From contig NZ_CP149817.1 of NCBI RefSeq assembly GCF_037935975.1, positions 248,001-312,000 of the forward strand: DNA of 64,000 bases. The letters are read 5' to 3'. The stretch comes from Teredinibacter turnerae (GTDB taxonomy: Bacteria > Pseudomonadota > Gammaproteobacteria > Pseudomonadales > Cellvibrionaceae). Below the pieces are notes generated by a model that had not been told where the DNA came from, made no database searches, and was given only the letters and a program-made list of their open reading frames with translations. Within the stretch, counting starts at the first letter, position 1. Each line of letters opens with the position of its first letter. Position numbers and translations under genes: made by a program. Positions 8,802 through 16,148 of this stretch are shown here, piece after piece.

Positions 8802-9359
8802 ATGGACGCAGATCGATACAACTCTCTCACCTATAAGCAAACTTGCAGCTACCATGAAAAGTTGCGAGAAAGCGTTTTTCGTACAGTTGAGAAAGATTTT
8901 GGTGCTCTAGGAATCAGACTTTCTGAGATTTCTTTCAAGGATGCCAATGAAGCAAATTCCTGGAAGAAGCTGTGGTCCAAACCTGAAAGTGCGGCGTCTT
9001 GGGATTGGGTCAGGTTATACAACGAATATCGCGGCCGAGGAGGCGCAAGACGGTTTGACATGGCCATCAGGCGAAGCGGTGCGCTACACGGTCTGTGCTA
9101 CGGAATGATGGAGCGAAACCGTCTTGTTCTAAGGCTTCATGCTCTAGAGCGTTCCCCTGTCAACCATGAGCTGGCAGGTAAAGTGCTGGATATTACACTC
9201 TATGCTGCAGACTTGTACGCCACCATCAATGGTGCGCATGAAATCTGGCTATGCGACCCCGTCTCACCCGCGCATACGCGCCTTTATCAAAGCAAAGGGT
9301 ACTCCCCGGTGACCAACTGGCGAGACGATGTGACCCATCTAATGCTGAGGCTAAAATGA
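8802..9359 (+). CDS. Uncharacterised protein with GNAT-like C-terminus
   Basis: About 185 residues, start ATG with GGAG 12 bp before it. The C-terminal half (residues 85-185) contains GALHGLCYGMMERNRLVLRL, then A-A-D-L-Y-A helix and a closing RLYQSKGYSP, which resembles the strand-helix-strand end of GNAT acetyltransferases (the Y-x-x-x-G-Y/F pattern). The acetyl-CoA pyrophosphate loop Q/R-x-x-G-x-G/A is not evident, so catalysis is uncertain. It heads an operon of four genes in which every junction overlaps by an ATGA or similar. Function is unknown; the fold call is tentative. Confidence 0.55.
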   Translation: MDADRYNSLTYKQTCSYHEKLRESVFRTVEKDFGALGIRLSEISFKDANEANSWKKLWSKPESAASWDWVRLYNEYRGRGGARRFDMAIRRSGALHGLCYGMMERNRLVLRLHALERSPVNHELAGKVLDITLYAADLYATINGAHEIWLCDPVSPAHTRLYQSKGYSPVTNWRDDVTHLMLRLK

Positions 9360-9574
9360 TGAGCGACGACGATCTGGATAACGAGATACAGAAGAAAATC
9401 GAGCAAGCCAAGAGGGAAATCGCTGAAAAGGGCCGCAACTACGACGGGCTTGGCGACGCCATTGAGAAAGAAGGTCATGAGGGGCCATATTTTGGGCCGC
9501 GTAACGAGATTGAATACAGAAAACTTATAAAAGAAATTAGGGAATCTGGTAAAGAAGATGACGACGAAAAATAG
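9356..9574 (+). CDS. Small acidic charged-helix protein
   Basis: About 72 residues, start ATG overlapping the stop of the preceding gene (ATGA). The sequence is highly charged and helical (DDDLDNEIQKKIEQAKREIA), followed by YDGLGDAI and a Lys/Glu/Asp tail. A second ATG follows immediately. I do not recognise the family. Co-translation with the GNAT-like protein suggests a partner or chaperone-like role. Confidence 0.55.
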   Translation: MMSDDDLDNEIQKKIEQAKREIAEKGRNYDGLGDAIEKEGHEGPYFGPRNEIEYRKLIKEIRESGKEDDDEK

Positions 9575-9698
9575 TACCCCAGATGTTGAGATTCAACAGA
9601 AAATCGACGCCATCAAAGTCAAGTCTAAGCACGACGCTAAATTAATGGCAGCGAAGTTAAAAGCACAGCGAGAGAAGGAAAAGTCGACACAACCATGA
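9558..9698 (+). CDS. Small basic charged-helix protein (46 aa)
   Basis: Begins at ATG 9558, inside the last codons of the upstream gene, and ends with TGA at 9696-9698. The peptide contains EIQQKIDAIKVKSKHDAK and a Lys/Arg-rich tail, so it would be a single basic amphipathic helix. It shares a QQKID/QKKIE pattern with the preceding protein, hinting at an ancient duplication with opposite charge. Overlaps on both sides favour real coding. Function unknown. Confidence 0.45.
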   Translation: MTTKNSTPDVEIQQKIDAIKVKSKHDAKLMAAKLKAQREKEKSTQP

Positions 9699-9817
9699 GC
9701 CAAATGCAGTTGCTTGATGTTCCGGTGGATGCTCCGCAATTCCCAGATCTATCGAGCAATTTGCGATTCAAGAATCATAAAATAAACCTTGCTCAATCTT
9801 CTCCAATCGCAGAATAG
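9695..9817 (+). CDS. Short fourth frame of the operon, possibly a truncated gene
   Basis: ATG at 9695 overlaps the previous stop (ATGA) and the frame encodes 40 residues beginning MSQMQLLDVPVDAPQFPDLS. It ends at TAG 9815-9817, only 34 bp before the Tn7-like end relic at 9851. The beginning looks like the start of a longer protein, so the gene may have been cut short when the element boundary formed. No family recognised. Confidence 0.35.
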   Translation: MSQMQLLDVPVDAPQFPDLSSNLRFKNHKINLAQSSPIAE

Positions 9818-9850
9818 AGAGCTCCTTGTAGCACTCCTTGTAAAGTACGA

Positions 9851-9870
9851 TACTTTATTGTCATTCAACA
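9851..9870 (-). repeat. Relic end of a second, older Tn7-like element
   Basis: Read on the minus strand from 9870 the sequence is TGTTGAATGACAATAAAGTA. It starts with the terminal TGT of Tn7-like elements and contains GACAATAAAGT, the core of the TnsB binding site of Tn7 itself, at the same spacing from the end. It differs from the ends of the intact neighbour (TGTCGGTGAACAATAAAG), so it belongs to a different lineage. It lies 6 bp outside the intact element, where an earlier insertion at the same glmS-linked site would end up. Only one clear TnsB-like site is present, and no tns genes lie to its left in the window. Confidence 0.6.
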
Positions 9871-9871
9871 C

Positions 9872-9876
9872 TTCAC
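9872..9876. repeat. Left target-site duplication TTCAC
   Basis: TTCAC directly precedes the left TGTCGG terminus and is repeated exactly at 23906-23910 after the right terminus. A 5-bp duplication is the length made by Tn7 transposition. Confidence 0.9.
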
Positions 9877-10024
9877 TGTCGGTGAACAATAAAGTTGCTA
9901 ACCGGGCCACTTCTAACTAGTTGATTTTATTAGGGTGTCATTTTCCCATGCAATAATAAAGTTGTTAACTTCGCCCCCAAAACCGCTCAGATTGAATAAA
10001 AACCGAAACAATATAGTTGTTAAC
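9877..10024 (+). repeat. Left end with three spaced TnsB-type binding repeats
   Basis: Three related 18-bp repeats lie at 9885-9902 (AACAATAAAGTTGCTAAC), 9952-9969 (AATAATAAAGTTGTTAAC) and 10007-10024 (AACAATATAGTTGTTAAC). The wide spacing mirrors the three separated TnsB sites of the Tn7 left end, in contrast to the tightly packed right end of this element. The third repeat is an exact inverted match of the innermost right-end repeat. Confidence 0.88.
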
Positions 10025-10155
10025 AAAAGAGCACCCCGATCCACCACCTCAGCTAGTGAAGCCTCGTATCCCCAAGTTTCTGCTGTGAACGCTTATCTCC
10101 CATACTTTGGTAGAGGTACCACATTTTGTGGTTAACCCCCATATCCCGAAGCATC

Positions 10156-10334
10156 TTGATTTTTCAACCAAACGGGGTTACATGAGGCCATATTTCGCTA
10201 TTATGGGTATATATAAGTAAGCGCCAAACGAACCACACCCTACCCAGCCTTTACGTTACATTGGCTTTTAAAGTCTGGGTAGGGTGTGGTTCGTTTGGCG
10301 CTTACGATATAACCCCGTTTGACAAAAAAATCAA
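10156..10334. repeat. Large nested inverted repeat inside the transposon left arm
   Basis: Inner arms of 31 bp are perfect inverted copies: 10217-10247 (starting GTAAGCGCCAAACGAACCAC) and 10275-10305, with a 27-nt loop. Outer arms AAACGGGGTTA (10170-10180) and TAACCCCGTTT (10310-10320) and still further TTGATTTTT (10156-10164) with AAAAAAATCAA (10324-10334) pair as well, giving a structure of about 180 bp. There is no open frame in it and no T-run after the stem. It lies about 270 bp past the end of the cargo operon, so it may stop or protect transcripts, or it may be a small palindromic mobile element. Confidence 0.8.
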
Positions 10335-10603
10335 TGGTGACGGTGGAGATATGTTCTGGCCTGTTATTAGTGCGGTATAGATGGTGTTCTGAACCAGCTG
10401 TGTAGGTTACAAAAGAATCGTGGGCTGCAATTGTTTATACTTGAGATGCTGTAATGACACCAAATACCGCATTGTTGAGTTATATTGTCAAATTCTAACA
10501 GCGTCGCTTTCACACATTTTCGGCACAGGTTGTCAACTTAGTCCGGCGGCGTGGGCAAACTTGGCCAGCGTCTACACTTGAACCCCTAAAAGAGATTTGT
10601 TGC
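10335..10603. other. Non-coding stretch between hairpin and cargo operon
   Basis: No frame with a ribosome binding site or recognisable product is present. The sequence may contain the 3' untranslated part of the cargo transcript. I see no clear terminator with a T-run. Confidence 0.4.
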
Positions 10604-11752
10604 CTATTCAGCATCAAAAATAGCTTGCTCTGGGGTTTTAGGAAATCCAGCTCTTTGCATATAGAGGCTGTACCGTTGAAGGGTTCGGGTGATGTAAGGA
10701 GGTAGAAGCCTTCCCTTTCTGTCCTTTGAACATTCTCCCCATGGTATAATTTTTAATTGTTTAAATTTTATCGCAAATGTTTTTTGATTAAACATATTAA
10801 ATACGATACATTCATCGTCGCGTTCATCGAAATTTCCTCTATTTTTATTAAACAGGTTTTTTTCTTTATTAGCGCTAATAGATTGAAGCTTTAGTAAGTA
10901 TAGATCTAAATCTTCGGAAGACCTCATTAATACACAGTCACAATCAGGTCTTACATTGATATAGTATGTACCACCAATTTTAAACACATCTCCACAGCGT
11001 ACAGTATCTTCCCCCAAGTGCGTTAAAAATTTCTCTCCGCTTAAAACCTTTCTTATCTCGGTTTTATCTGACGGATATTCATCGCCAAATACGTTTTCAT
11101 CAAATCTAAAAGGTTGCATTCTTGAATGCAAATTACGCGTGATCATACTCCCTAACTCTTCAGAAGGATCGGCGCCATCATTTTTATACGTATCCCACAG
11201 GACTTTAGGCCATGCGTGGCTCAAAGAATAAAACTCGCTAAACAGATTATTTTTAGCCTTTTCGTAAGTATTTTCCCAATTCACGAGAGTATGAACAGCT
11301 GGATTCTTAGTTACCCACTCTGAGAATGCTTCCAATACTTTTTCTGGCTCAAGTTCCGTTTTGTGCCTAATCAAGATAGAATCGGTCAAGTCATCATTGA
11401 TCAGATTTTTCTTTCTTAAAGTGCTTTTGACTTCATCAATATCAGAGTTTGTGTAGATGAAAATGGGGCAAAAGCAAGTTTCTTTTAATTTAGTGATGAA
11501 ATCGAGTTGTTCTTTGCGTTTTTCCCTCTGAAATCCAGAGGGCATGCTCTCTGAGCATAATTGCCAATCTAGCACTATAAATGGCGCGCCAGACAAATGA
11601 GGCGCCATCTCAATATCGGGCACATCATTATAGGTTAAACAAGGGTGACGGACATCCTTGATACTTTCGACTAGTTTATTGATATTGGTGTCTTTTTCGT
11701 CAACTTCATCATCAATTACCACTACTATTCCACTTAGATTAGAAGTGTCCAT
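10604..11752 (-). CDS. Receiver-domain protein with unknown C-terminal domain
   Basis: About 382 residues. Residues 8-130 look like a phosphoacceptor receiver domain: GIVVVIDDEVDE supplies the acidic pair, APFIVLDWQL the candidate phospho-Asp at the end of strand 3, and CPIFIYTNSD the conserved Thr region of strand 4. The remaining 250 residues contain no DNA-binding domain that I recognise; a KIGGTYYINVRPDCDCVLM segment is strand-rich. This is the last gene of the methyltransferase / kinase / receiver operon; its ATG lies 2 bp after the kinase stop codon. By position it should receive phosphate from that kinase, and its C-terminal domain would be the output. The output could be an effector; this is inference. 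AT-rich composition fits the other cargo. Confidence 0.7.
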   Translation of the reverse strand: MDTSNLSGIVVVIDDEVDEKDTNINKLVESIKDVRHPCLTYNDVPDIEMAPHLSGAPFIVLDWQLCSESMPSGFQREKRKEQLDFITKLKETCFCPIFIYTNSDIDEVKSTLRKKNLINDDLTDSILIRHKTELEPEKVLEAFSEWVTKNPAVHTLVNWENTYEKAKNNLFSEFYSLSHAWPKVLWDTYKNDGADPSEELGSMITRNLHSRMQPFRFDENVFGDEYPSDKTEIRKVLSGEKFLTHLGEDTVRCGDVFKIGGTYYINVRPDCDCVLMRSSEDLDLYLLKLQSISANKEKNLFNKNRGNFDERDDECIVFNMFNQKTFAIKFKQLKIIPWGECSKDRKGRLLPPYITRTLQRYSLYMQRAGFPKTPEQAIFDAE

Positions 11753-11754
11753 TT

Positions 11755-14034
11755 CTAGTCCTCATCTTTTACAAAAGTTACTACGAAATTTGCGCCAGGA
11801 AGCTTTTTGTATGATTTTATATCTGCGAGATCAATATCGTAGTCTTGCCGTCTTAACAACTGCCTTGCGATATAAAGACCAAGACCGCGCCCTTCAATTC
11901 CTTTGCCTGAAACGAACGGCTCAAAAATATAAGGGGCTTCTTGCTTATCGATACCGGGCCCATTATCAGAGAAAATCAAGACACCGTTATCACCATCTAA
12001 GGTGATTTCGATTTTTCTGTCTTTGATATTTGTTACATCTAACCAGTAAATAGCATTGTCAAATAGATTAATAAGAACCTGTAGTAAAACTGCGTCAGTA
12101 GTGCTAGCCACCAGAGGCGTTCCCACATTAAAGATCTGATAATCGACTTTTTTTGTTTTTAATATCTTTCTGTAGATTTGTACAACTTTGTTTACATGTT
12201 CTTCTATCGGAATTTGCTTACGTCTTTGTCTTGAGGATTTGAATAGAGACTGAATGCCTTTCATCTGGCTGATCACAAATCCTATTTGCCCACTTAAGAT
12301 TTGTAGCTCATTTACTATTGAATCTGGATCAATATCTCCTGCCATACAGTCTTTTACAAGACCATGCACCTTGTTCTCTGCCTTTTCCAGCATTGACATA
12401 ACATCATGTGACGTCGTTTCAACAGAAAGACCAACGCCTGCCAATTCTTCGGTTGTTTCAGCCCTTCTGACCAAATAATTTCTTTCGGTCTTGTAATTCT
12501 TAAGAATTTTATTTAATTCGCTTTTTGTCTTTTTAGGGTCAACGTCTTCGTCGGCTTCAGTCTGTTTCTTAAGCTTCTCTAGTTGCTTCTCTACTTCATT
12601 GTCATTGTGAATATTAATTGGAGATGAATTGTCTTGAAATTTAGCCTGGTATTCCCGGTAATCGACTTGACGCACGTAAGCAAGGAAAATCTGTAATAGC
12701 GCCTGAAAGTCATTTAATGATTGCCCACTTTCAATCAAGCCTTCACGGTTTGTTTTATCGACAAGGTTAGGGTTATCTTTGTGGGAAATGAGGACGTACC
12801 CAACTAGCTGATCATTGCTTAAATAGTCACCTGCACTTATGGTTCCTCGATGCATGTCGATTTTAAGCCAATCATCTTCAGGTTCCCCGTAGGGATATAC
12901 TCTAACGAAGTCGCGATACAAATAAATTCTGTGACCTTTTAGTAACGTTTTGTCACTTTTGTCAATAATTCTGCTATGAGTTGCCTTGTTACTAAAATCA
13001 AAAATGTAGAAACCAAATTTGAAATCGCCGCACGTTGCTTTCCTCAAGCCGATAAATTCATCGTTTTCGTCTTTTAATCCGAAATGTTCTTTTACATCTG
13101 AACGACCTTTCACTTTAAGTTTATTTAGATTTAGTTCACAATCAACACCATTTTTTTTGTAAGTAAATATGTTATCATTTTGAGAAAAATGACCTTCTTC
13201 GTATTTCAGTGCGGTGTTGTTTTCAATTAATGTAGTGAGTTTTTCGTTGTCATCTGAAAAATTTAGACGTTCATCGTCTTTGTATAAATATATGTTAAAG
13301 TCCGATTCGTTTGATCGTGCCACTTCTTCAACTTTCTTATTATTATATTCGTCGAAGAGAAAAATCGGCTTCAAGCGAACAATGTCATTAAAAACGTTTT
13401 CTACTTTATTGGAGTTCCACGCACCTTTTAAATTTGATATCTCTATTCTTGTACCTTTTGATGAGCGGTTAACTTTACGAGCACCTAATTGAATGGGCTT
13501 TTTTGCGATCTCAACAGGAGAGCGCTTTGTGTAGTTAATGGAAATTTCACTTAAAAATATTTCTTTTTTTTCATCGTTTTCTGTCAAAAATTCTTGATCA
13601 TATTTAGTAAAATCATATACAAGCTTGTGTTCATTTTTATCTCTTAGTTCTTTTGTAGTAACGATAATTTTTTTGCCTAGTTTTAGAATGGCAAAGCGCC
13701 CAATTCCTTTCTCACCTTGAATGTATCGTCCTTTTTTTGTGGTGGCCTTTTTAGTTTTTCTATGTTTTTTTTCTGGTGTTGCAGGACTTGTAAAGTGATT
13801 TTTAATGACATTTTCACTCATACCATCCCCATTGTCTTCGATTATAATCTTAGAATCAGGTTGGATCTCCCATTTATCACCAAAGTTTTCAAAAGTGATT
13901 TTTACCCAAGTAGCATCAGCGTCATAACAATTCTTTATCAACTCTATGAGCGCAATGCGTTCGTTTTTGATCAATTGCTCACCGAGCATGGTGAGCAATC
14001 GCGCATATGGCTTTATCTTGAGCGTCGACATCAT
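11755..14034 (-). CDS. Double-ATPase sensor: MutL/MORC-like GHKL domain plus histidine-kinase domain
   Basis: About 759 residues. The N-terminal 200 residues form a GHKL ATPase of the MutL/Hsp90/MORC kind: ELIKNCYDADA (Mg-binding Asn), IIEDNGDGMS and GEKGIGRFA (ATP lid). A Lys-rich insert, KKHRKTKKATTKKGR, precedes the lid. The middle is a transducer-like region, then a coiled coil near 480-530. The C-terminal 250 residues are a histidine-kinase module: GLSVETTSHDVMSML as candidate H-box with a phosphorylatable His, LINLFDNAIYWL (N-box), IFSDNGPGID (G1) and GRGLGLYIARQLL (G2). No membrane segment, so it senses an intracellular cue. It overlaps the methyltransferase stop by 4 bp (ATGA). Two GHKL ATPases in one chain is unusual; MutL/MORC-like ATPases are known beside restriction-modification genes. 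Confidence 0.8.
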   Translation of the reverse strand: MMSTLKIKPYARLLTMLGEQLIKNERIALIELIKNCYDADATWVKITFENFGDKWEIQPDSKIIIEDNGDGMSENVIKNHFTSPATPEKKHRKTKKATTKKGRYIQGEKGIGRFAILKLGKKIIVTTKELRDKNEHKLVYDFTKYDQEFLTENDEKKEIFLSEISINYTKRSPVEIAKKPIQLGARKVNRSSKGTRIEISNLKGAWNSNKVENVFNDIVRLKPIFLFDEYNNKKVEEVARSNESDFNIYLYKDDERLNFSDDNEKLTTLIENNTALKYEEGHFSQNDNIFTYKKNGVDCELNLNKLKVKGRSDVKEHFGLKDENDEFIGLRKATCGDFKFGFYIFDFSNKATHSRIIDKSDKTLLKGHRIYLYRDFVRVYPYGEPEDDWLKIDMHRGTISAGDYLSNDQLVGYVLISHKDNPNLVDKTNREGLIESGQSLNDFQALLQIFLAYVRQVDYREYQAKFQDNSSPINIHNDNEVEKQLEKLKKQTEADEDVDPKKTKSELNKILKNYKTERNYLVRRAETTEELAGVGLSVETTSHDVMSMLEKAENKVHGLVKDCMAGDIDPDSIVNELQILSGQIGFVISQMKGIQSLFKSSRQRRKQIPIEEHVNKVVQIYRKILKTKKVDYQIFNVGTPLVASTTDAVLLQVLINLFDNAIYWLDVTNIKDRKIEITLDGDNGVLIFSDNGPGIDKQEAPYIFEPFVSGKGIEGRGLGLYIARQLLRRQDYDIDLADIKSYKKLPGANFVVTFVKDED

Positions 14035-15293
14035 TTTATTCCCGTAATAATGAACTCTTCGCTATAAATTTTTCTACCGTTTTTATCGGTTGTAAATTTT
14101 CCATTTTTGTCGCGATAGGGTGTTAGTATTTTATTGCTGATTTTTCTTTTGGTAAGCTCTATTGATTCAAACCCAGCAATTTTCATCGACTCAGACAAGT
14201 GTTTGGCATTGTCGACAATAACATTTTTATACTCTGTATTGCCAATAACAAACAGTGCCATACCGCCTCTATTTAGCATGCCATAACAAACTCTAGCAAC
14301 TTGCTGCATATCTAGAAAGTATTTCGCTACCACTTTTGCTTTACTTTTATCCGAATTGTACAGTTTAAACACAATTGATTCGGCAACGCTATTTAGGTGT
14401 TTGGCGTAGTGATTGAAATTGTAATCCTGCTGAATACTTCCGATTGACCCCTTTCGCAAGTCTCTATAGTCGTCCGCATAATCCAGCCACAAAGATGATA
14501 GTTGATGTAGGTCGGCATATTCGTATGACGTGACATAAGGAGGGCTGGTGATGATTAAATCAACATTGGGTTTCTTCAAGTTCTCGTCAAGAATGCTTCC
14601 GGTAACAATATTGGCAGTACTTGGTTGGTTTAATTCACACTCGCTTTGAGCGGATTTCATAAATTTGAACTGCTCTTCAAATGCACGAAGGACACGAACA
14701 ATTTTTTTGTTAGGGTCTACCTGGGGTTTAATCGACTTTGCTAACCATCGAGATGTCGTTTTCAATATGTTTGAAAACGCGCAAAGGTAAAGTTGCCGAT
14801 AAGGGCTTTTGGCAGGCGTTGAGTAAAGTATCGAATGCTTTAAGTGAAACAACTCATTGTACTGACGCTTGGTATACCAGTACTTTAACCTCGGATTAGC
14901 TCCCTTATAGTTATCAACAATAGGGGTCGAGTTAAAAAAATTGAGAATGGCATCATAATGCCAATCCATTTTTGATGCCTGGTAGGCCCTGCTTTTTGTT
15001 CTTGCAATTAGCGTCGCTACTGGGTTGATGTCGCAACCCCAGAAGTCTACCTGGTTTCGTTTTGCTTCATACGCAACGGTTCCACAACCACAAAAAACAT
15101 CCCCGATAATATTCGTGCCAATTCCACGACTTTGTGCGTATTCAATCGATTTTGTTGTAATGAAAGCAGGAAACTTTGCAGGATAAGCATGAATCCTGTG
15201 CATCTTAAGTTCCTTTTCATCTCCAAGATTCCAGTAAGGGTCTACGGGAATGCTCCTGAAGTCTCCATTTTCTACAGCGCTATAAGGAATCAA
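14031..15293 (-). CDS. Site-specific DNA methyltransferase (TSPPY type)
   Basis: About 420 residues. An S-adenosylmethionine-binding motif DVFCGCGTVAYEA lies near residues 64-76, and the catalytic motif TSPPY near 265 is typical of amino-group methyltransferases, most often N4-cytosine. A second conserved block follows: GGMALFVIGNTEYK. Motif order is FxGxG before the catalytic motif. The start is TTG at 15293 with GGGGAGGA 9 bp upstream. It leads the operon and is translationally coupled to the double-ATPase sensor. No restriction endonuclease motif is visible in the element, so methylation may mark self DNA for the sensor or act in regulation. A nucleic-acid methylase of the Trm11-like branch is a less likely alternative. 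Confidence 0.8.
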   Translation of the reverse strand: MIPYSAVENGDFRSIPVDPYWNLGDEKELKMHRIHAYPAKFPAFITTKSIEYAQSRGIGTNIIGDVFCGCGTVAYEAKRNQVDFWGCDINPVATLIARTKSRAYQASKMDWHYDAILNFFNSTPIVDNYKGANPRLKYWYTKRQYNELFHLKHSILYSTPAKSPYRQLYLCAFSNILKTTSRWLAKSIKPQVDPNKKIVRVLRAFEEQFKFMKSAQSECELNQPSTANIVTGSILDENLKKPNVDLIITSPPYVTSYEYADLHQLSSLWLDYADDYRDLRKGSIGSIQQDYNFNHYAKHLNSVAESIVFKLYNSDKSKAKVVAKYFLDMQQVARVCYGMLNRGGMALFVIGNTEYKNVIVDNAKHLSESMKIAGFESIELTKRKISNKILTPYRDKNGKFTTDKNGRKIYSEEFIITGIK

Positions 15294-15471
15294 GTCTAAT
15301 CCTCCCCTGCAAATTTTTACATTATTGTAGCAGGAAACTACATTATGTTATTTTAATAGTGTTGTCTAGGGGTTGCTGCGCTAGTTACACTAAAATAGTC
15401 CGATAAACAATGGGTTAAACGCTTTAATTAAATAAAACTATTAGCATTTCGCTTTAACCTATATATGCTAT

Positions 15472-15492
15472 TATCATAGCCATACTATGATA
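15472..15492. promoter_or_regulatory. Inverted repeat between the divergent cargo operon and regulator
   Basis: TATCATAG (15472-15479) and CTATGATA (15485-15492) form a perfect 8-bp inverted repeat with a 5-bp spacer, in the 200-bp intergenic region between the methyltransferase operon (minus strand) and the small regulator (plus strand). It is a good candidate operator for that regulator. Confidence 0.5.
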
Positions 15493-15514
15493 TATGAATA
15501 TTTTTGGTGATATT

Positions 15515-15883
15515 ATGTCTGAGTTGAACGGTTTTCCCTCAATAGAAGATATCTGCGCCAGAATGGAAGTTTCTATCAAGGAAGACCTTAAAATGTCGCT
15601 CTCGCAGGTTTCAGGCTTTCTTGGTTATTCAAATCAGTCACCACTAACACGCATTATTAATAAAAAAGGATTTATTGGGCCTGATAGACTAGGACGATTT
15701 GCTACGTTAAAAACGGCTGATGGTGGGACACCCAATGTTAATTGGATATTAACAGGTAAGGGAGAAAGGACTGTTGTAAAGGGCAGCCTGGATAGCAAAG
15801 CCAGACAGGTAGTGGAATTATTGGGTGAAGAGAAATTAAGGCGTTTATTGGAATTGCTTTCGAGTGATGGAGCAACAACTTAA
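15515..15883 (+). CDS. Small putative DNA-binding regulator of the cargo operon
   Basis: About 122 residues from ATG at 15515, preceded by GGTGA at good spacing; a longer frame from 15494 has no ribosome binding site and begins beside the inverted repeat. The N-terminal half contains MSLSQVSGFLGYSNQSPLTR, which resembles a helix-turn-helix (recognition helix around SNQSPLTRIINKKG), then VNWILTGKGE, a segment common in phage CI-like and Xre-type repressors. The C-terminus is a short helix. It is transcribed divergently from the methyltransferase operon, so repression or activation of that operon through the intervening repeat is likely. The family call is tentative. Confidence 0.55.
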   Translation: MSELNGFPSIEDICARMEVSIKEDLKMSLSQVSGFLGYSNQSPLTRIINKKGFIGPDRLGRFATLKTADGGTPNVNWILTGKGERTVVKGSLDSKARQVVELLGEEKLRRLLELLSSDGATT

Positions 15884-16148
15884 TCCAATACAGATAATAT
15901 GATTGGCAAGAAACCGCAATAGTCGGTTTTAAACCGAATTTTAGGTGGCCCAAGTGATATAAGTTTTGAGCTCAATTATAATGCATCCAGGCTAAGTATG
16001 ATTTCCTTCCGTCACTAAGCAAGAACGATATCTGCGAAGCGCGTTAGCATTAAAAACTGGCGACTATCAGATCAAGTCTAAACTTATGCACTTTAGCTTA
16101 CTGCTTGAGAGCAGCAATGCAACCTTTCGCAGTTTATGACTTCACAAT

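Noticed and set aside
10604-15883. Search for a restriction endonuclease partner of the methyltransferase
   Set aside because: No PD-(D/E)xK, HNH or GIY-YIG motif was visible in the cargo proteins; the system is not described as restriction-modification here.
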